Shown here in pieces: positions 1 to 7,921 of a stretch of 64,000 nucleotides of DNA. The translations under genes and the position numbers were made by a program. Source of the DNA: Kitasatospora viridis (GTDB taxonomy: Bacteria > Actinomycetota > Actinomycetes > Streptomycetales > Streptomycetaceae); the NCBI RefSeq assembly GCF_007829815.1, contig NZ_VIWT01000004.1:558001-622000 (forward strand), given 5' to 3'. The notes under the pieces are model-generated. The model saw nothing but the letters and a program-made list of their open reading frames with translations. It did not search any database and was not told where the DNA came from. Positions within the stretch are counted from its first letter, which is position 1; the number at the start of each line of letters is the position of its first letter.

Positions 1-144
1 GGCGGGCGGGGTGGGTGAGGCGGCCTGGCTCGGGGCGCCGCCGTCATCGCCGTCACCGTCGCCCGCGCACCCGGCGAGCGCGACCAGCAGGCCGGCCAGC
101 AGCAGCGCCCGCCACCACCCGGTCGCGGCCCGACCCGCCGTCAC
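1..144 (-). CDS. Lipoprotein, N-terminal part only (cut by window edge)
   Basis: The reading frame starts with GTG at 144, five bases after the stop of the upstream GNAT gene, and runs off the window. The first 26 residues are a lipoprotein signal: a short basic start (Arg5, Arg12), a hydrophobic Leu/Ala stretch, and the lipobox L-A-G-C with the acylated cysteine at about residue 26. After it comes an Asp/Gly/Ser/Pro-rich linker, typical of surface lipoproteins that project through the actinobacterial wall. The mature domain lies outside the window, so the function cannot be named. The tight spacing suggests co-transcription and translational coupling with the acetyltransferase. Confidence 0.7.
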   Translation of the reverse strand, partial: MTAGRAATGWWRALLLAGLLVALAGCAGDGDGDDGGAPSQAASPTPPA

Positions 145-148
145 GCCG

Positions 149-688
149 TCACGCCGTCCGCAGGTGACGGTGGCCCTCGGTCGGGAAGTCCGGCGGCCGC
201 GGCGCCAGCACCTCGCCCAACGCGAACCCCGCCTTCTCGGCCACCCGGCAGGAGGCGGTGTTGTCCACCGCGTGCATCAGGACCAGGCTGGTCAGCGGCG
301 TCCGCCGGGGCAGCCCGAAGGCCCACTCGGCGACGGCGGCCAACGCCCGCGGGGCCACCCCCCGGCCACGGGCGGCGGCGCTGGTCCAGTACCCGACCTC
401 GGCGGTGTCCCGGTCGTCCGCGACGTCCTTCAGCACCATGTTCGCGATCGGCCCGCCGGACTCCCCCAGCACGGCGAAGGCGTACCTGGTCCCGTCCGCC
501 CACGCGGCCTCCTGCTCGGCCAGCCACCGCCGCCCGTCCGCCTCGTCCGCGACCCGGTGGAACAACCACTGGCGCATCCCCGGATCCTGGTACGCGGCGA
601 CCAGGTCGGGCAGGTCGCCGGCCTGCCAAGGGCGCAGCAGCAGCCCCGGCGCGTCCCCGGCCGGCGCCACCTCCAGCGTGACGGACAT
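149..688 (-). CDS. GNAT family N-acetyltransferase (RimJ/RimL type)
   Basis: This 179-residue protein has the layout of RimJ/RimL-like acetyl-CoA-dependent N-acetyltransferases: a beta-alpha start (LLLRPWQAGDLPDL), a central strand with EVGYW, and the acetyl-CoA pyrophosphate loop A-R-G-R-G-V-A near residue 113, followed by the MHAVDNTASCRVAEKAGF region that marks motif B (Asn and Ser contacts, then a Glu-Lys-x-Gly turn). The substrate is unknown; family members acetylate ribosomal protein N-termini, amino acids or antibiotics. The ATG at 688 fits the family start. It is followed at once by a lipoprotein gene and faces the Smr-like gene across 79 bases that must hold both promoters. Confidence 0.9.
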   Translation of the reverse strand: MSVTLEVAPAGDAPGLLLRPWQAGDLPDLVAAYQDPGMRQWLFHRVADEADGRRWLAEQEAAWADGTRYAFAVLGESGGPIANMVLKDVADDRDTAEVGYWTSAAARGRGVAPRALAAVAEWAFGLPRRTPLTSLVLMHAVDNTASCRVAEKAGFALGEVLAPRPPDFPTEGHRHLRTA

Positions 689-755
689 GCTGATCCCCCG
701 ATCGTTCGGTCCCGTCCCCGCACTCGTCCGCGGGGCGCGCGGACACCCTACCGGC

Positions 756-761
756 TATCGT
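756..761 (+). promoter_or_regulatory. -10 hexamer of a probable leaderless transcript
   Basis: TATCGT matches the actinobacterial -10 pattern TANNNT and ends six bases before the GTG start at 768. No purine-rich ribosome binding site lies between them. The transcript would therefore start at or next to the start codon, which suggests leaderless translation of the Smr-like gene. Confidence 0.45.
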
Positions 762-767
762 TCGCCC

Positions 768-1028
768 GTGAACAAACAGCCGCTGCGCAGCCTCGACCTG
801 CACCCGATCTTCCGCAACAACCGGGACATCGAACTCGCGATGCGTCAGTTCCTGTTCGCCGCGGCCCGGTCCGGCGACCCGGTGGCCGAGATCATCCCCG
901 GCAAGGGCTCCGGCCAGCTGCTGCGCCGGGTGCTGGCCTTCCTGGACCAGAAGCACATCCGCAAGCTCTACGTCCGCCACGAGCAGGACCCGCACAACCC
1001 GGGCCGGGTCCTGGTGCACTTCCGCTGA
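768..1028 (+). CDS. Small Smr-domain-like protein
   Basis: An 86-residue protein. Its second half reads like the Smr (small MutS-related) fold: a strand ending in IIPGKGSG, a helix (LLRRVLAFLD), then a strand and a basic C-terminus ending HPGRVLVHF-like. The usual Smr nucleic-acid motif is H-G-x-G-x-G; here the first residue is Pro (P-G-K-G-S-G), so nuclease activity is doubtful. Streptomycetes carry stand-alone copies of about this length with no settled function. The GTG start at 768 is chosen because the -10 box sits just upstream and longer versions run through the neighbouring divergent promoter. Three tandem 12-base repeats begin at the stop codon. Confidence 0.72.
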   Translation: MNKQPLRSLDLHPIFRNNRDIELAMRQFLFAAARSGDPVAEIIPGKGSGQLLRRVLAFLDQKHIRKLYVRHEQDPHNPGRVLVHFR

Positions 1029-1060
1029 CGGATCGCCTGACGGATCGCCTGACGGATCGC
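1025..1060 (+). repeat. Three perfect 12-base tandem repeats at a stop codon
   Basis: The unit CTGACGGATCGC occurs three times without a mismatch. The first copy contains the TGA stop of the Smr-like gene. Because the unit is a multiple of three, each copy adds another in-frame TGA. Confidence 0.95.
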
Positions 1061-1115
1061 GCCCGCTCTGCCAGGATGTCCGTAGCAGCACCGTGCGGAC
1101 CGGGGGGAGACGCAC

Positions 1116-1460
1116 ATGGCGCGGACGGCGCCCGAGCGGACGACGAAGGCCTCGTGGCGCGAGCCCGGCGCCGTGTTGATCTGGTTCGCCCTGCTGGAAC
1201 TGCTGCTGACGGTGCTGCTGCTGACGGCCGTCGAAGTCCTCGGCCTCCTGGTGGTGGTCTGGCCCGCCCATTCGCCCGCCCAGGCGCACCGGCATCACGT
1301 GCTGGCGGCCTGGCTGGTCGCCGGCCCGCTGCTCGGGCTCGGCGCGCCCTGCCTGGCGTTCCTGCTGCCCCGGTTCCGCGCCGCCAACCTGGGGATCCAG
1401 CTCACCGTCGTCACCACCGGCCTGCTGGTCGGCACCCTCCTCACCGCACTGCTCAACTGA
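1116..1460 (+). CDS. Small integral membrane protein, unknown function
   Basis: A 114-residue protein with three predicted membrane segments (about residues 18-48, 62-84 and 92-113) and a short basic N-terminus, so the N-terminus is probably cytoplasmic. The strong ribosome binding site GGGGGGAGA ends six bases before the ATG at 1116. No enzyme or transporter motif is visible. It lies 22 bases upstream of the adenosine deaminase gene on the same strand and may be co-transcribed with it, but nothing in the sequence ties the functions together. Confidence 0.75.
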   Translation: MARTAPERTTKASWREPGAVLIWFALLELLLTVLLLTAVEVLGLLVVVWPAHSPAQAHRHHVLAAWLVAGPLLGLGAPCLAFLLPRFRAANLGIQLTVVTTGLLVGTLLTALLN

Positions 1461-1482
1461 GCCCCCATCGGGAGAACGCCCC

Positions 1483-2469
1483 GTGCCGTCCGCCCCGCGC
1501 GATCTGCGCACCCTGCCCAAGGCCGAGCTGCACCTGCACCTGCTCGCCGCGATGCGGCCGGCGACGCTGGCCGAACTGGCCGCCGAGGACGGGCGGGAGG
1601 CGCCGGATCCGCAGGGGTTCACCGACTTCGCCGGCTTCCAGCAGGTCTTCCACGCCGCCTACGAGGCGAGCTCCGCGCGGCCGGAGAACCTGCGCCGGGT
1701 GGTCACCGAGCTGGTGGCGGACGTGGCCGCGGACGGTGGGGTGTGGGTGCAGCCGCACTTCGACCCGCACAGCTACCCGCAGTTCGGCACGGCGGACGAG
1801 GTGCTGGAGCTGGTCCTGGAAGCCGGCCGCGCCGCCGGTGCCGAGCTCGGTGTCGGGTTCGGCCTGACCATCGCGCTCTCCCGGCACCGCAGCGCCGAGG
1901 AGGCCGTCCGGCTGGCCGGGTTCGCCGCGCGGTACGCCGGCCGGGGGGTCTGCGCGCTCGGGTTGACCGGGGACGAACTGGCCGCGCCCGCTGAGCGGTT
2001 CGCGCAGGCGTTCGCGATCGGGGCGCGGGCGGGGCTGACCGCCGCCCCGCACGCCGGTGAGCTGGGTGGTGCCGAGAGCGTGCGGGCGGCCGTCGAGCGG
2101 CTGGGCGCGACCCGGGTGGCGCACGGGATCCGGGCCGTCGAGGACCCGGCGGTGGTCGACCTGCTGCTGCGGCGGCGGGTCTCGCTGGACGTCTGCCTGA
2201 GCTCCAACCGGGTGCTCGGCGTGGTCCCGGACCTGGCCGAGCACCCGCTGCCCCGGCTGCTGGCCGCCGGCCTGCGCTGCTCGCTCGGCACCGACGACCC
2301 GCTGATGTTCGGCTGCTCGCTGACCGACGAGTACCGGACGGCCCGCACCGTGCTGGGCCTGACGGACCGGCAGCTCGCCGACGTCGCCCGCACCTCGCTG
2401 GAGACCAGCGACGCCCCGGCCGAGCTGGTCGCCGCCGCCGTCGCGCGGGTCGACGACTGGCTCGGCTGA
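1483..2469 (+). CDS. add: Adenosine deaminase
   Basis: A cytoplasmic purine-salvage enzyme that hydrolyses adenosine or deoxyadenosine to inosine and ammonia. The 328-residue protein shows the amidohydrolase signature in order: the zinc-binding H-L-H at residues 17-19, PHAGE near 190 (catalytic Glu), HGIRAVED near 213, and SLGTDDP near 270 (zinc Asp). Length fits bacterial Add. The GTG start at 1483 is preceded by GGGAGA. One local difference is LLAAMRPATL where most relatives have a Gly after the metal histidines, so a substrate preference within the Add-like group (adenosine versus a modified purine) cannot be excluded. Confidence 0.9.
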   Translation: MPSAPRDLRTLPKAELHLHLLAAMRPATLAELAAEDGREAPDPQGFTDFAGFQQVFHAAYEASSARPENLRRVVTELVADVAADGGVWVQPHFDPHSYPQFGTADEVLELVLEAGRAAGAELGVGFGLTIALSRHRSAEEAVRLAGFAARYAGRGVCALGLTGDELAAPAERFAQAFAIGARAGLTAAPHAGELGGAESVRAAVERLGATRVAHGIRAVEDPAVVDLLLRRRVSLDVCLSSNRVLGVVPDLAEHPLPRLLAAGLRCSLGTDDPLMFGCSLTDEYRTARTVLGLTDRQLADVARTSLETSDAPAELVAAAVARVDDWLG

Positions 2470-2566
2470 GGAACTCCCGACGAAAGTCCCGGCCCGGTGT
2501 CATACGGCGGCCCCGGCCCGGGTGTGTACCGGTCGTCCGCGCACCGTGCACCAGAGGGAGCACCCC

Positions 2567-2995
2567 ATGCACCGCCGCACCACCCACGCCTTCGGCACCG
2601 CCACCGCCGCGTTCGCCCTGCTGACGCTGGCCCTGGGCTCGACGGGCTTCGCCCCGCCGGCCCACGCCGCCACCCGGGCGCCCGCGCTCACCTGCGGGCG
2701 GGCCTACGACTACCTGGGCGACAACATCAAGGTCGAGGTCTCGATCGACGACAACTGCCGGGCCTACGACGTCTGGGGCATCTGGCTGGGCAATGCGGCC
2801 AACGGCCACCTGGAGTTCTGGGGCCCGCACGGGGAGATCGGGAACACCCCGGACAGCAACTCGGACCAGGGCGACGTGCGGATCAACCCGACGCAGAGCA
2901 CCACGGACGGCGACCTGTGGTGCACCCGGTTCTGGCAGCACAACGGCGACGGCGGCTACACCCAGCTGGGCGGGGACACCTGTGTGACGCTCTGA
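2567..2995 (+). CDS. Small secreted protein, unknown function
   Basis: The ATG at 2567 follows the ribosome binding site AGAGGGAG and gives a 142-residue precursor with a Sec signal peptide: a basic start (HRRTTH), a hydrophobic core, and cleavage expected after AHA near residue 32. The mature part of about 110 residues has four cysteines (TCGR, DNCR, LWCTR, DTCVT), probably two disulphides, and is rich in Asp, Asn and Gly. Small secreted proteins of this shape are common in Streptomyces and mostly uncharacterised. A strong bidirectional terminator follows. Confidence 0.75.
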   Translation: MHRRTTHAFGTATAAFALLTLALGSTGFAPPAHAATRAPALTCGRAYDYLGDNIKVEVSIDDNCRAYDVWGIWLGNAANGHLEFWGPHGEIGNTPDSNSDQGDVRINPTQSTTDGDLWCTRFWQHNGDGGYTQLGGDTCVTL

Positions 2996-3012
2996 CGCGC
3001 CGTGGCACGTGA

Positions 3013-3055
3013 CGTGGCGTCAGGACCGGTTCGGGGGGACGGTCCTGACGCCACG
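3013..3055. terminator. Bidirectional hairpin terminator
   Basis: Perfect 16-base arms (3013-3028 and 3040-3055) flank an 11-base loop between two converging genes, the secreted protein ending at 2995 and the PQQ-repeat gene ending at 3067. The symmetry and position suit termination in both directions. There is no long U-tract, as is normal in high-GC actinobacteria. Confidence 0.88.
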
Positions 3056-3066
3056 CCCGGCCGACC

Positions 3067-4947
3067 TCAGCCGACCCGCATGCCGCGCCGCCGGGAGGAC
3101 GGCCGGCGGCCCGTCAGCGCGTCCACCGCCAGCACCTGGCCGCGGTTGGTGGCCACGTACACCACGCCGCCCGCGTACACCGGGCTGCTGCCGGGGCCGT
3201 TCAGCGCCACCCGCCAGCCCACCCGCCCGGTGACCGGGTCGATCCGGAACAGGCCCCGGTTGCTGGCCGAGCCGACCAGCCAGCCGTCGGGGCCGCTGCT
3301 GCTGAAGCCGGAGGCGCCGTGCGGGCCGGCGTGGTGCCAGCGCGGTTCCCCGGTGGCGGCGTCGAAGGCGTGCGCACCGGTGCCGTTGTCGCCGATCACC
3401 ACCGTGCCCTCGGCGATCCCCGGGCTGTGGTCGATCGCGGTGCCGCCGGCCCGCGCGCTCCAGCGGTGCTCGCCGGTGGCCGCGTCGAAGGCGTGCACCC
3501 GGCCGCCGCCGGTGCCGGTGTAGACGGTGCCGTCGGCCACGCTCGGCGCACCGAAGGCCAGGTAGCGCTCGCCGGTCTGCGAGTTGTGCCACAGCAGCTC
3601 GCCGGTCGCGGCGTCGAAGGCGCTCAACTCGCCCTTGGCGGACTGCACGTAGACCCGTCCGTCGGCCACGGTGGCGGCCGAGCAGGCGCCGGCGGGCAGG
3701 TGGCGCTGCCACTGCTCGGTGCCGGTGCGGGCGTCCAGCGCGGTCAGCCGGCTCGGCTCGCGCAGCGGGAAGGCGGGCAGCTGCACGGTGTGTATCAACC
3801 CGTCCGCGAGGGTGGGGGCGGCCGAGACGCCGACCCGCCGGGTCCAGCGGCGCTGTCCGTCGGCCGTGCCGACGGCGTGCAGCAGTCCGTCGTCGCTGAC
3901 CAGGTAGAGGGTCGCGCCGGCCACCGCCGGGGGCCGGACGATCCCGTCCTCGGCGCGGTACTTCCAGCGGAGTTCGCCGGTGAGCGCGTCCAGCGCGTAG
4001 CAGTGGTGGCCGGCGCTCTGGTAGACGGTGCCGTCGCAGACGGCCGGTTCGGTGGCGGGCGGCTCCGGCAGCCGCACGCTCCAGGCCCGGAAGTCCTCGG
4101 GTGCGCGGGCCTGCGGGAAGACACCGGTGTGCGCGGGCCCGCCCCGGTACATGGTGACCGGCCCGGTGAGGTCCGCCGCATCCACCGTCGCGGGCGGCTC
4201 GGGCCGCGCCGCCGGTGCCGCGTCGCCCCACAGCGCGGGGTCGGCCTGGGCGATCAGCTCGGCCAGCGAGCGCAGCACCGCCAACGGCGGCGTGCCGCGC
4301 CCGGCCGGCCCCTGGAGGCCGACCTGGCAGAGCCAGCGGTCGTCGACCCGCCACTCCAGCCAGCGCCGGTCGTCGCCGAACTCCCGCACGGCGGGCGTCA
4401 GCAGACGGGCCGCCAGGTCGGGATCGGTGGTCTCCACCAGGTGGACGGCGTCGTAGTCGGCGTCCCCGGTGTCGTGGACGAACCGGCCCGGGGTGGCCCG
4501 GATCCGCTGCCGCTCCAGCGGCAGCATGGTGTCCAGGGCCAGCGTGTGGTGCGAGACCACCACCAGCGGCAGCGGGCGCGGCAGTTCGACCAGGTGCACG
4601 GTGCGGACCGCGATCGCGGGCATCCGCAGCTCCCAGAACCGGGTGTTCCAGTACGCGACCCGGTCGAAGACGGTGACCCGGCGGCCGTCCAGGGTGCCGG
4701 TCACCACGAAGCGCGCGGCGGACCGGTGCTCGGCCCCCAGCGGGGGGATCGCGGTCGCCCAGCGGCGGGCCAGCTCCTGGTCCTCCTCCCGGTACTCCCA
4801 GCCGAGTTCGGCCGCCCAGCGGCGCCGCTCGGCGCGCCGGCTGCGCAGTTCGGACCGCGCGCGGCCGGCCGGGCCGAACCGCAGCTGGAGCGCTCCCAGC
4901 ACCAGCAGCCCGCCGAGCAGGGCCGTCCAGAGGACCCCGTCAGCCAT
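3067..4947 (-). CDS. Membrane-anchored PQQ-like beta-propeller protein
   Basis: A 626-residue protein. Residues 1-22 form one membrane anchor followed by a very basic stretch. Residues about 45-240 are a separate domain (Trp- and Arg-rich, with GTLDGRRVTVFDR) of a kind found in actinobacterial membrane proteins of unknown role. Residues about 265-610 contain at least seven PQQ-like propeller blades, each ending in the A-x-D-A-x-T-G-x-x-x-W pattern (DALTGELRW, DAATGEHRW, DPVTGRVGW). The blades resemble BamB or pyrrolo-quinoline quinone enzymes, but no PQQ-ligand cluster is obvious, so a scaffold role is more likely than a dehydrogenase. The ATG at 4947 is preceded by a near-perfect GGAGGT. Confidence 0.85.
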   Translation of the reverse strand: MADGVLWTALLGGLLVLGALQLRFGPAGRARSELRSRRAERRRWAAELGWEYREEDQELARRWATAIPPLGAEHRSAARFVVTGTLDGRRVTVFDRVAYWNTRFWELRMPAIAVRTVHLVELPRPLPLVVVSHHTLALDTMLPLERQRIRATPGRFVHDTGDADYDAVHLVETTDPDLAARLLTPAVREFGDDRRWLEWRVDDRWLCQVGLQGPAGRGTPPLAVLRSLAELIAQADPALWGDAAPAARPEPPATVDAADLTGPVTMYRGGPAHTGVFPQARAPEDFRAWSVRLPEPPATEPAVCDGTVYQSAGHHCYALDALTGELRWKYRAEDGIVRPPAVAGATLYLVSDDGLLHAVGTADGQRRWTRRVGVSAAPTLADGLIHTVQLPAFPLREPSRLTALDARTGTEQWQRHLPAGACSAATVADGRVYVQSAKGELSAFDAATGELLWHNSQTGERYLAFGAPSVADGTVYTGTGGGRVHAFDAATGEHRWSARAGGTAIDHSPGIAEGTVVIGDNGTGAHAFDAATGEPRWHHAGPHGASGFSSSGPDGWLVGSASNRGLFRIDPVTGRVGWRVALNGPGSSPVYAGGVVYVATNRGQVLAVDALTGRRPSSRRRGMRVG

Positions 4948-5037
4948 CTGTCCTACCTCCGTTGCGTGGAGTGTTCGTGTGGAACAAGGACACTACCGTG
5001 TACGGAGGTTGACCGGCGTGGAACTCGAACCCGGGCC

Positions 5038-5781
5038 TCAGGACCAGCGGGTGAGGATCTCCTCGCGGCGGAAGACGGCCCGGCTGAGCAGGCCGAGCGC
5101 CAGGTCGAGGCCGGCCAGCACCGCCGCGACCACCAGCAGCCCGGCGGTGTCCAGCGTGACCGCGCCCGTCTCGGAGGCGACGTACAGCCCGGTGAACGGC
5201 AGCACCACCAGCGCGCCGAGCTGCTGGCCGGCCCGCACGTCGGTGACCCGGGAGGAGACCACCACGCTGAACCCGACCGAGCCGAGCGCGGCGAGCGGCA
5301 CCACCAGGAGCAGCACCAGCAGGATGCTCGCGTTCGGGAAGTAGTCGCGGCCCAGCTTGTCGTGGGTGAAGGCGTCGGTGAGGGTCATGAAGACCACCGA
5401 GGCGAGCCAGATCGCCCCGATCGGCGGCAGCGCGGCGGCCAGCGCCTTGCCGAGCAGGATCTCGCCGTCGGTGGCGGGCGTGGCGAGCAGCGGTTCCAGG
5501 CTCCGTTCGACCTTCTCACCGACCAGGCTGTAGGTGGCGATCGCGGTCGGCAGCAGCGCGGCCCCGATCACGAAGAAGAAGCCGAACGAGTCCAGGATCC
5601 GCGGCAGCGCCGAGGCGGGGATGCCCTGGCCGCCGTTGCGGTGGCCGGCGAACCGGGTGATCAGCGGCAGGCCGACCGAGACGATCAGCGGGAAGGCGAT
5701 CAGCGAGGAGCGGATGCTCCGCCGGGTGAGCACCAGCCGCAGGTCCTTGGCGGCGATGGTGGTGACGATCCGTCGGTTCAC
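5038..5781 (-). CDS. ABC-2 type transporter permease (NatB-like)
   Basis: A 247-residue integral membrane subunit with about six membrane segments. It carries the ABC-2 permease hallmark VGEKVERSLEPLLATPATDGEILLGK near residues 85-110, which lies between the first segments in NatB-like Na+ or drug efflux permeases. Its ATG start overlaps the last bases of the ATPase gene (5778-5781, the ATGA arrangement), so the two subunits are translationally coupled. The transported substrate is unknown. Confidence 0.88.
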   Translation of the reverse strand: MNRRIVTTIAAKDLRLVLTRRSIRSSLIAFPLIVSVGLPLITRFAGHRNGGQGIPASALPRILDSFGFFFVIGAALLPTAIATYSLVGEKVERSLEPLLATPATDGEILLGKALAAALPPIGAIWLASVVFMTLTDAFTHDKLGRDYFPNASILLVLLLVVPLAALGSVGFSVVVSSRVTDVRAGQQLGALVVLPFTGLYVASETGAVTLDTAGLLVVAAVLAGLDLALGLLSRAVFRREEILTRWS

Positions 5782-6704
5782 GGGGCCTTCTCCTCACCCA
5801 GCAGTTCCAGGTAGACCTCCTCCAGGCTGGCGGTGACCGGCACCACGCTCTGCACCCGCCCGCCGGCCGCGACCACGGCGGCCACCAGCTCCGGGTTCTC
5901 CCGCACCGGGTCCGCGACGGCCACCGTGATCGTGTCGCCGTCGGCGCGCACGCCCTCGGGGTGCAGCGCGCGGACGGCGGCGAGCACCGGGTCGGTCACG
6001 GCGTCCAGCCGGATCCGGGTGGTGCTGCCGTGCAGCTGGGCCCGCAGCTCGGCGGGGCTGCCGACCGCGACCAGCCGGGTGCGCAGCACGCCGACCCGGT
6101 CGCAGACCCGCTCGGCCTCGGCCAGGTCGTGGGTGTTGAGCACGATGGTGCGCCGCTCGGCGCGCAGCTGGAGCAGGAACTCCCGCACGGCGCGGGCGCC
6201 TTCGGGGTCCAGGTTGGCGGTCGGCTCGTCGAGGAAGAGCACCGGCGGGTCGTGGATCAGCGCGCGGGCGATGGCCAGGCGCTGGCGCATGCCCTTGGAG
6301 TAGGTGGCGGCCTTGCTGTCCCGGCGCTCCCAGAGGCCGAGCCGGGTGAGCAGTTCCTCGGTGCGCTCGGCCCGGACCCGCTTGGGGAGCTGGTGCAGCT
6401 TGCCGAAGTAGTCGAGGGTCTGAACGGCCGTCAGGTCCGGGTAGAGGCCGGGCTCCTCGGGCAGCAGGCCGATCAGGCCGCGGATCCTGCGGTCGGCGCC
6501 GGGGTCGCCGATCCGCTGACCGGCCACCACGGCCCGGCCGCTGGTCCGGCCGATCAGGCAGCCGAGCATCCGCACGGTGGTGGTCTTGCCGGCGCCGTTC
6601 GGGCCGAGCAGCGCGAAGACCTCGCCCTCGCCGATGGTCAGGGTGAGCCGGTCCACGGCGGTGCGGGTGCCGAAGGTCCGGGTCAGCTCCTCGATCTCGA
6701 TCAC
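5778..6704 (-). CDS. ABC transporter ATP-binding protein (NatA-like)
   Basis: A 308-residue cytoplasmic ATPase that powers the permease encoded next to it. Visible motifs are Walker A LLGPNGAGKTT near residue 40, the signature YSKGMRQRLAIARAL (SKGMR in place of the usual SGGQR, common in NatA/DrrA exporters), Walker B PVLFLDEPTANLDPEG, and the switch histidine in LNTHD. A C-terminal extension of about 90 residues resembles the DrrA/NatA accessory domain. The GTG start at 6704 is chosen because GAGGAGGT lies seven bases upstream; a longer frame would run into a repeat-rich intergenic region. Confidence 0.9.
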   Translation of the reverse strand: MIEIEELTRTFGTRTAVDRLTLTIGEGEVFALLGPNGAGKTTTVRMLGCLIGRTSGRAVVAGQRIGDPGADRRIRGLIGLLPEEPGLYPDLTAVQTLDYFGKLHQLPKRVRAERTEELLTRLGLWERRDSKAATYSKGMRQRLAIARALIHDPPVLFLDEPTANLDPEGARAVREFLLQLRAERRTIVLNTHDLAEAERVCDRVGVLRTRLVAVGSPAELRAQLHGSTTRIRLDAVTDPVLAAVRALHPEGVRADGDTITVAVADPVRENPELVAAVVAAGGRVQSVVPVTASLEEVYLELLGEEKAP

Positions 6705-6796
6705 GCCAGACCTCCTCGGTACGGCCGGGCCGCGGGTGCGACCATTATGGCCACCCGGTGGGCGCGCCGGACAGCGGCGCGCACACCCCGCCCGCC

Positions 6797-6856
6797 GCCG
6801 CTCCGCTGACCGCCGCTCCGCTGACCGAGCGTTCGCTAACCGAGCGTTCGCTAACC
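6797..6856 (-). repeat. Four 15-base tandem repeats spanning a stop codon
   Basis: Two copies of one 15-base unit (6797-6811, 6812-6826) and two copies of a related one (6827-6841, 6842-6856) lie end to end. The TAG stop of the minus-strand GNAT gene is in the last copy, and the neighbouring copy supplies a second in-frame TAG 15 bases later. Confidence 0.93.
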
Positions 6857-7435
6857 GAGCGCGGCGATCCGGGCGAAGCGCTCGGGGTCGCGCAGGCCGA
6901 CGCAGTCGTGCGCCCAGAACGCCTCGCTGTAGACGTAACCGCCCGTCATCCACTCCTCGTGCGCGGACAGTCGCGCCACCTGGAAGGCCGGGTCCGGGAT
7001 CCGCAGCGAGGGCGCCCGGAACCCGTGTGCCGAGGCGCGCTCGAAGCCGCGGGCTCCGTAGTAGGGCGGCGAACCCTCCAGGAAGACCAGCGGCAGGCCC
7101 TGCCGCTCCGCCGCCGCCAGCGCCGCCGCGACCAACTCCGTTCCCACGCCCCGGCGCTGGTGCTCCGGGTGGACGCCGAGCGGCGAGAGCGTGGCCACGT
7201 CCACCAGTCGCCGCTGCGCGTCCAACCGCCCGGCGCTGAGCATCACGTGGCCCACCACCGACCGGTCCGCGTCCGTCGCCACCAGCGACAGCGGGGCGAA
7301 CGCCGCCGGCGCCGTGCGCAGCGCCGCCACCAGGCCGGGCACCCGGTCCGGGTCACCGAAGGCGAGCACGTGCAGGTCGTGGACGGCGGCGTGGTCCCCG
7401 GGCTGTTCCGGCCGGATCCGGTAGCTGGATGTCAT
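6851..7435 (-). CDS. GNAT N-acetyltransferase (YhbS-like)
   Basis: A 194-residue protein resembling YhbS-type acetyltransferases: IRPEQPGDHAAVHDLH at the start, GHVMLSAG, the strand LSPLGVHPEHQRRGVG containing the acetyl-CoA loop Q-R-R-G-V-G-T, and EGSPPYYGARGFERA near residue 135, the motif that ends the GNAT core in this subfamily. The ATG at 7435 is chosen over an upstream start that would extend the protein into non-homologous sequence. The substrate is unknown. Its stop codon lies inside a 15-base tandem repeat. Confidence 0.88.
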   Translation of the reverse strand: MTSSYRIRPEQPGDHAAVHDLHVLAFGDPDRVPGLVAALRTAPAAFAPLSLVATDADRSVVGHVMLSAGRLDAQRRLVDVATLSPLGVHPEHQRRGVGTELVAAALAAAERQGLPLVFLEGSPPYYGARGFERASAHGFRAPSLRIPDPAFQVARLSAHEEWMTGGYVYSEAFWAHDCVGLRDPERFARIAALG

Positions 7436-7609
7436 GCCGGGCACGGTACGGAGCCGGGCCAGCGGTCCGCGAGCAGATTTAGGCGGCCGGCAGCCGGAGG
7501 GCACGGACCAGCAACTCCGGTTCACCCGAACGAGTGGATAGCCGAACGGTTCGCATGGGAAGGAAATGCTCGGTGACTACACCGCTCATTCCAGCAACCG
7601 GGAGAACCC

Positions 7610-7900
7610 TTGAAGCGAGTACTGCACGCGGCCGGCATCGTGCTGGCCGCCGCCACCCTCGGTCTGACCACCGCCACCAGCGCCGGCGCCGCCACCGGCC
7701 AGCTCAGCCTCAACGACCAGTTCTTCCAGGACCCGAGCGGCTGCTACAACGCGGAGAGCGGCCCGCTGAACGTCTACAACGGCACTGACCAGGAGGTCAC
7801 CGTCTTCGGCAACGCCGACTGCACCGGACCGGTGAACGGCACGGTGGATCCCGGCCAGTCAGGCAACTTCGACTTCGGTGCCAGCGTCTCCGTCCCCTGA
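7610..7900 (+). CDS. Small secreted protein, unknown function
   Basis: A 96-residue precursor that starts with TTG at 7610 after the ribosome binding site GGGAGA. Residues 1-27 are a clear Sec signal (MKR, a hydrophobic core, then SAGA as cleavage site). The mature part of about 69 residues contains two cysteines (GCYN and DCTG) likely to form one disulphide and is Asn, Gly and Asp rich. This shape recurs in streptomycete exported peptides that coat hyphae or inhibit enzymes, but I recognise no specific family. Confidence 0.75.
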   Translation: MKRVLHAAGIVLAAATLGLTTATSAGAATGQLSLNDQFFQDPSGCYNAESGPLNVYNGTDQEVTVFGNADCTGPVNGTVDPGQSGNFDFGASVSVP

Positions 7901-7906
7901 CAGCCC

Positions 7907-7921
7907 CTGAGGACCCCTCAG
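7907..7921. terminator. Short convergent hairpin
   Basis: CTGAGG and CCTCAG form a six-base stem with a three-base loop in the 17-base gap between two converging genes. It overlaps the stop codon of the cupin gene. It is the only termination-like structure there. Confidence 0.45.

Noticed and set aside
5010..5040. tRNA-like T-arm (GGAACTCGAACCCGG) before the ABC permease
   Set aside because: On either strand the bases flanking the TTCGA loop do not pair into a five-base stem, and no acceptor, D or anticodon arm can be drawn around it.
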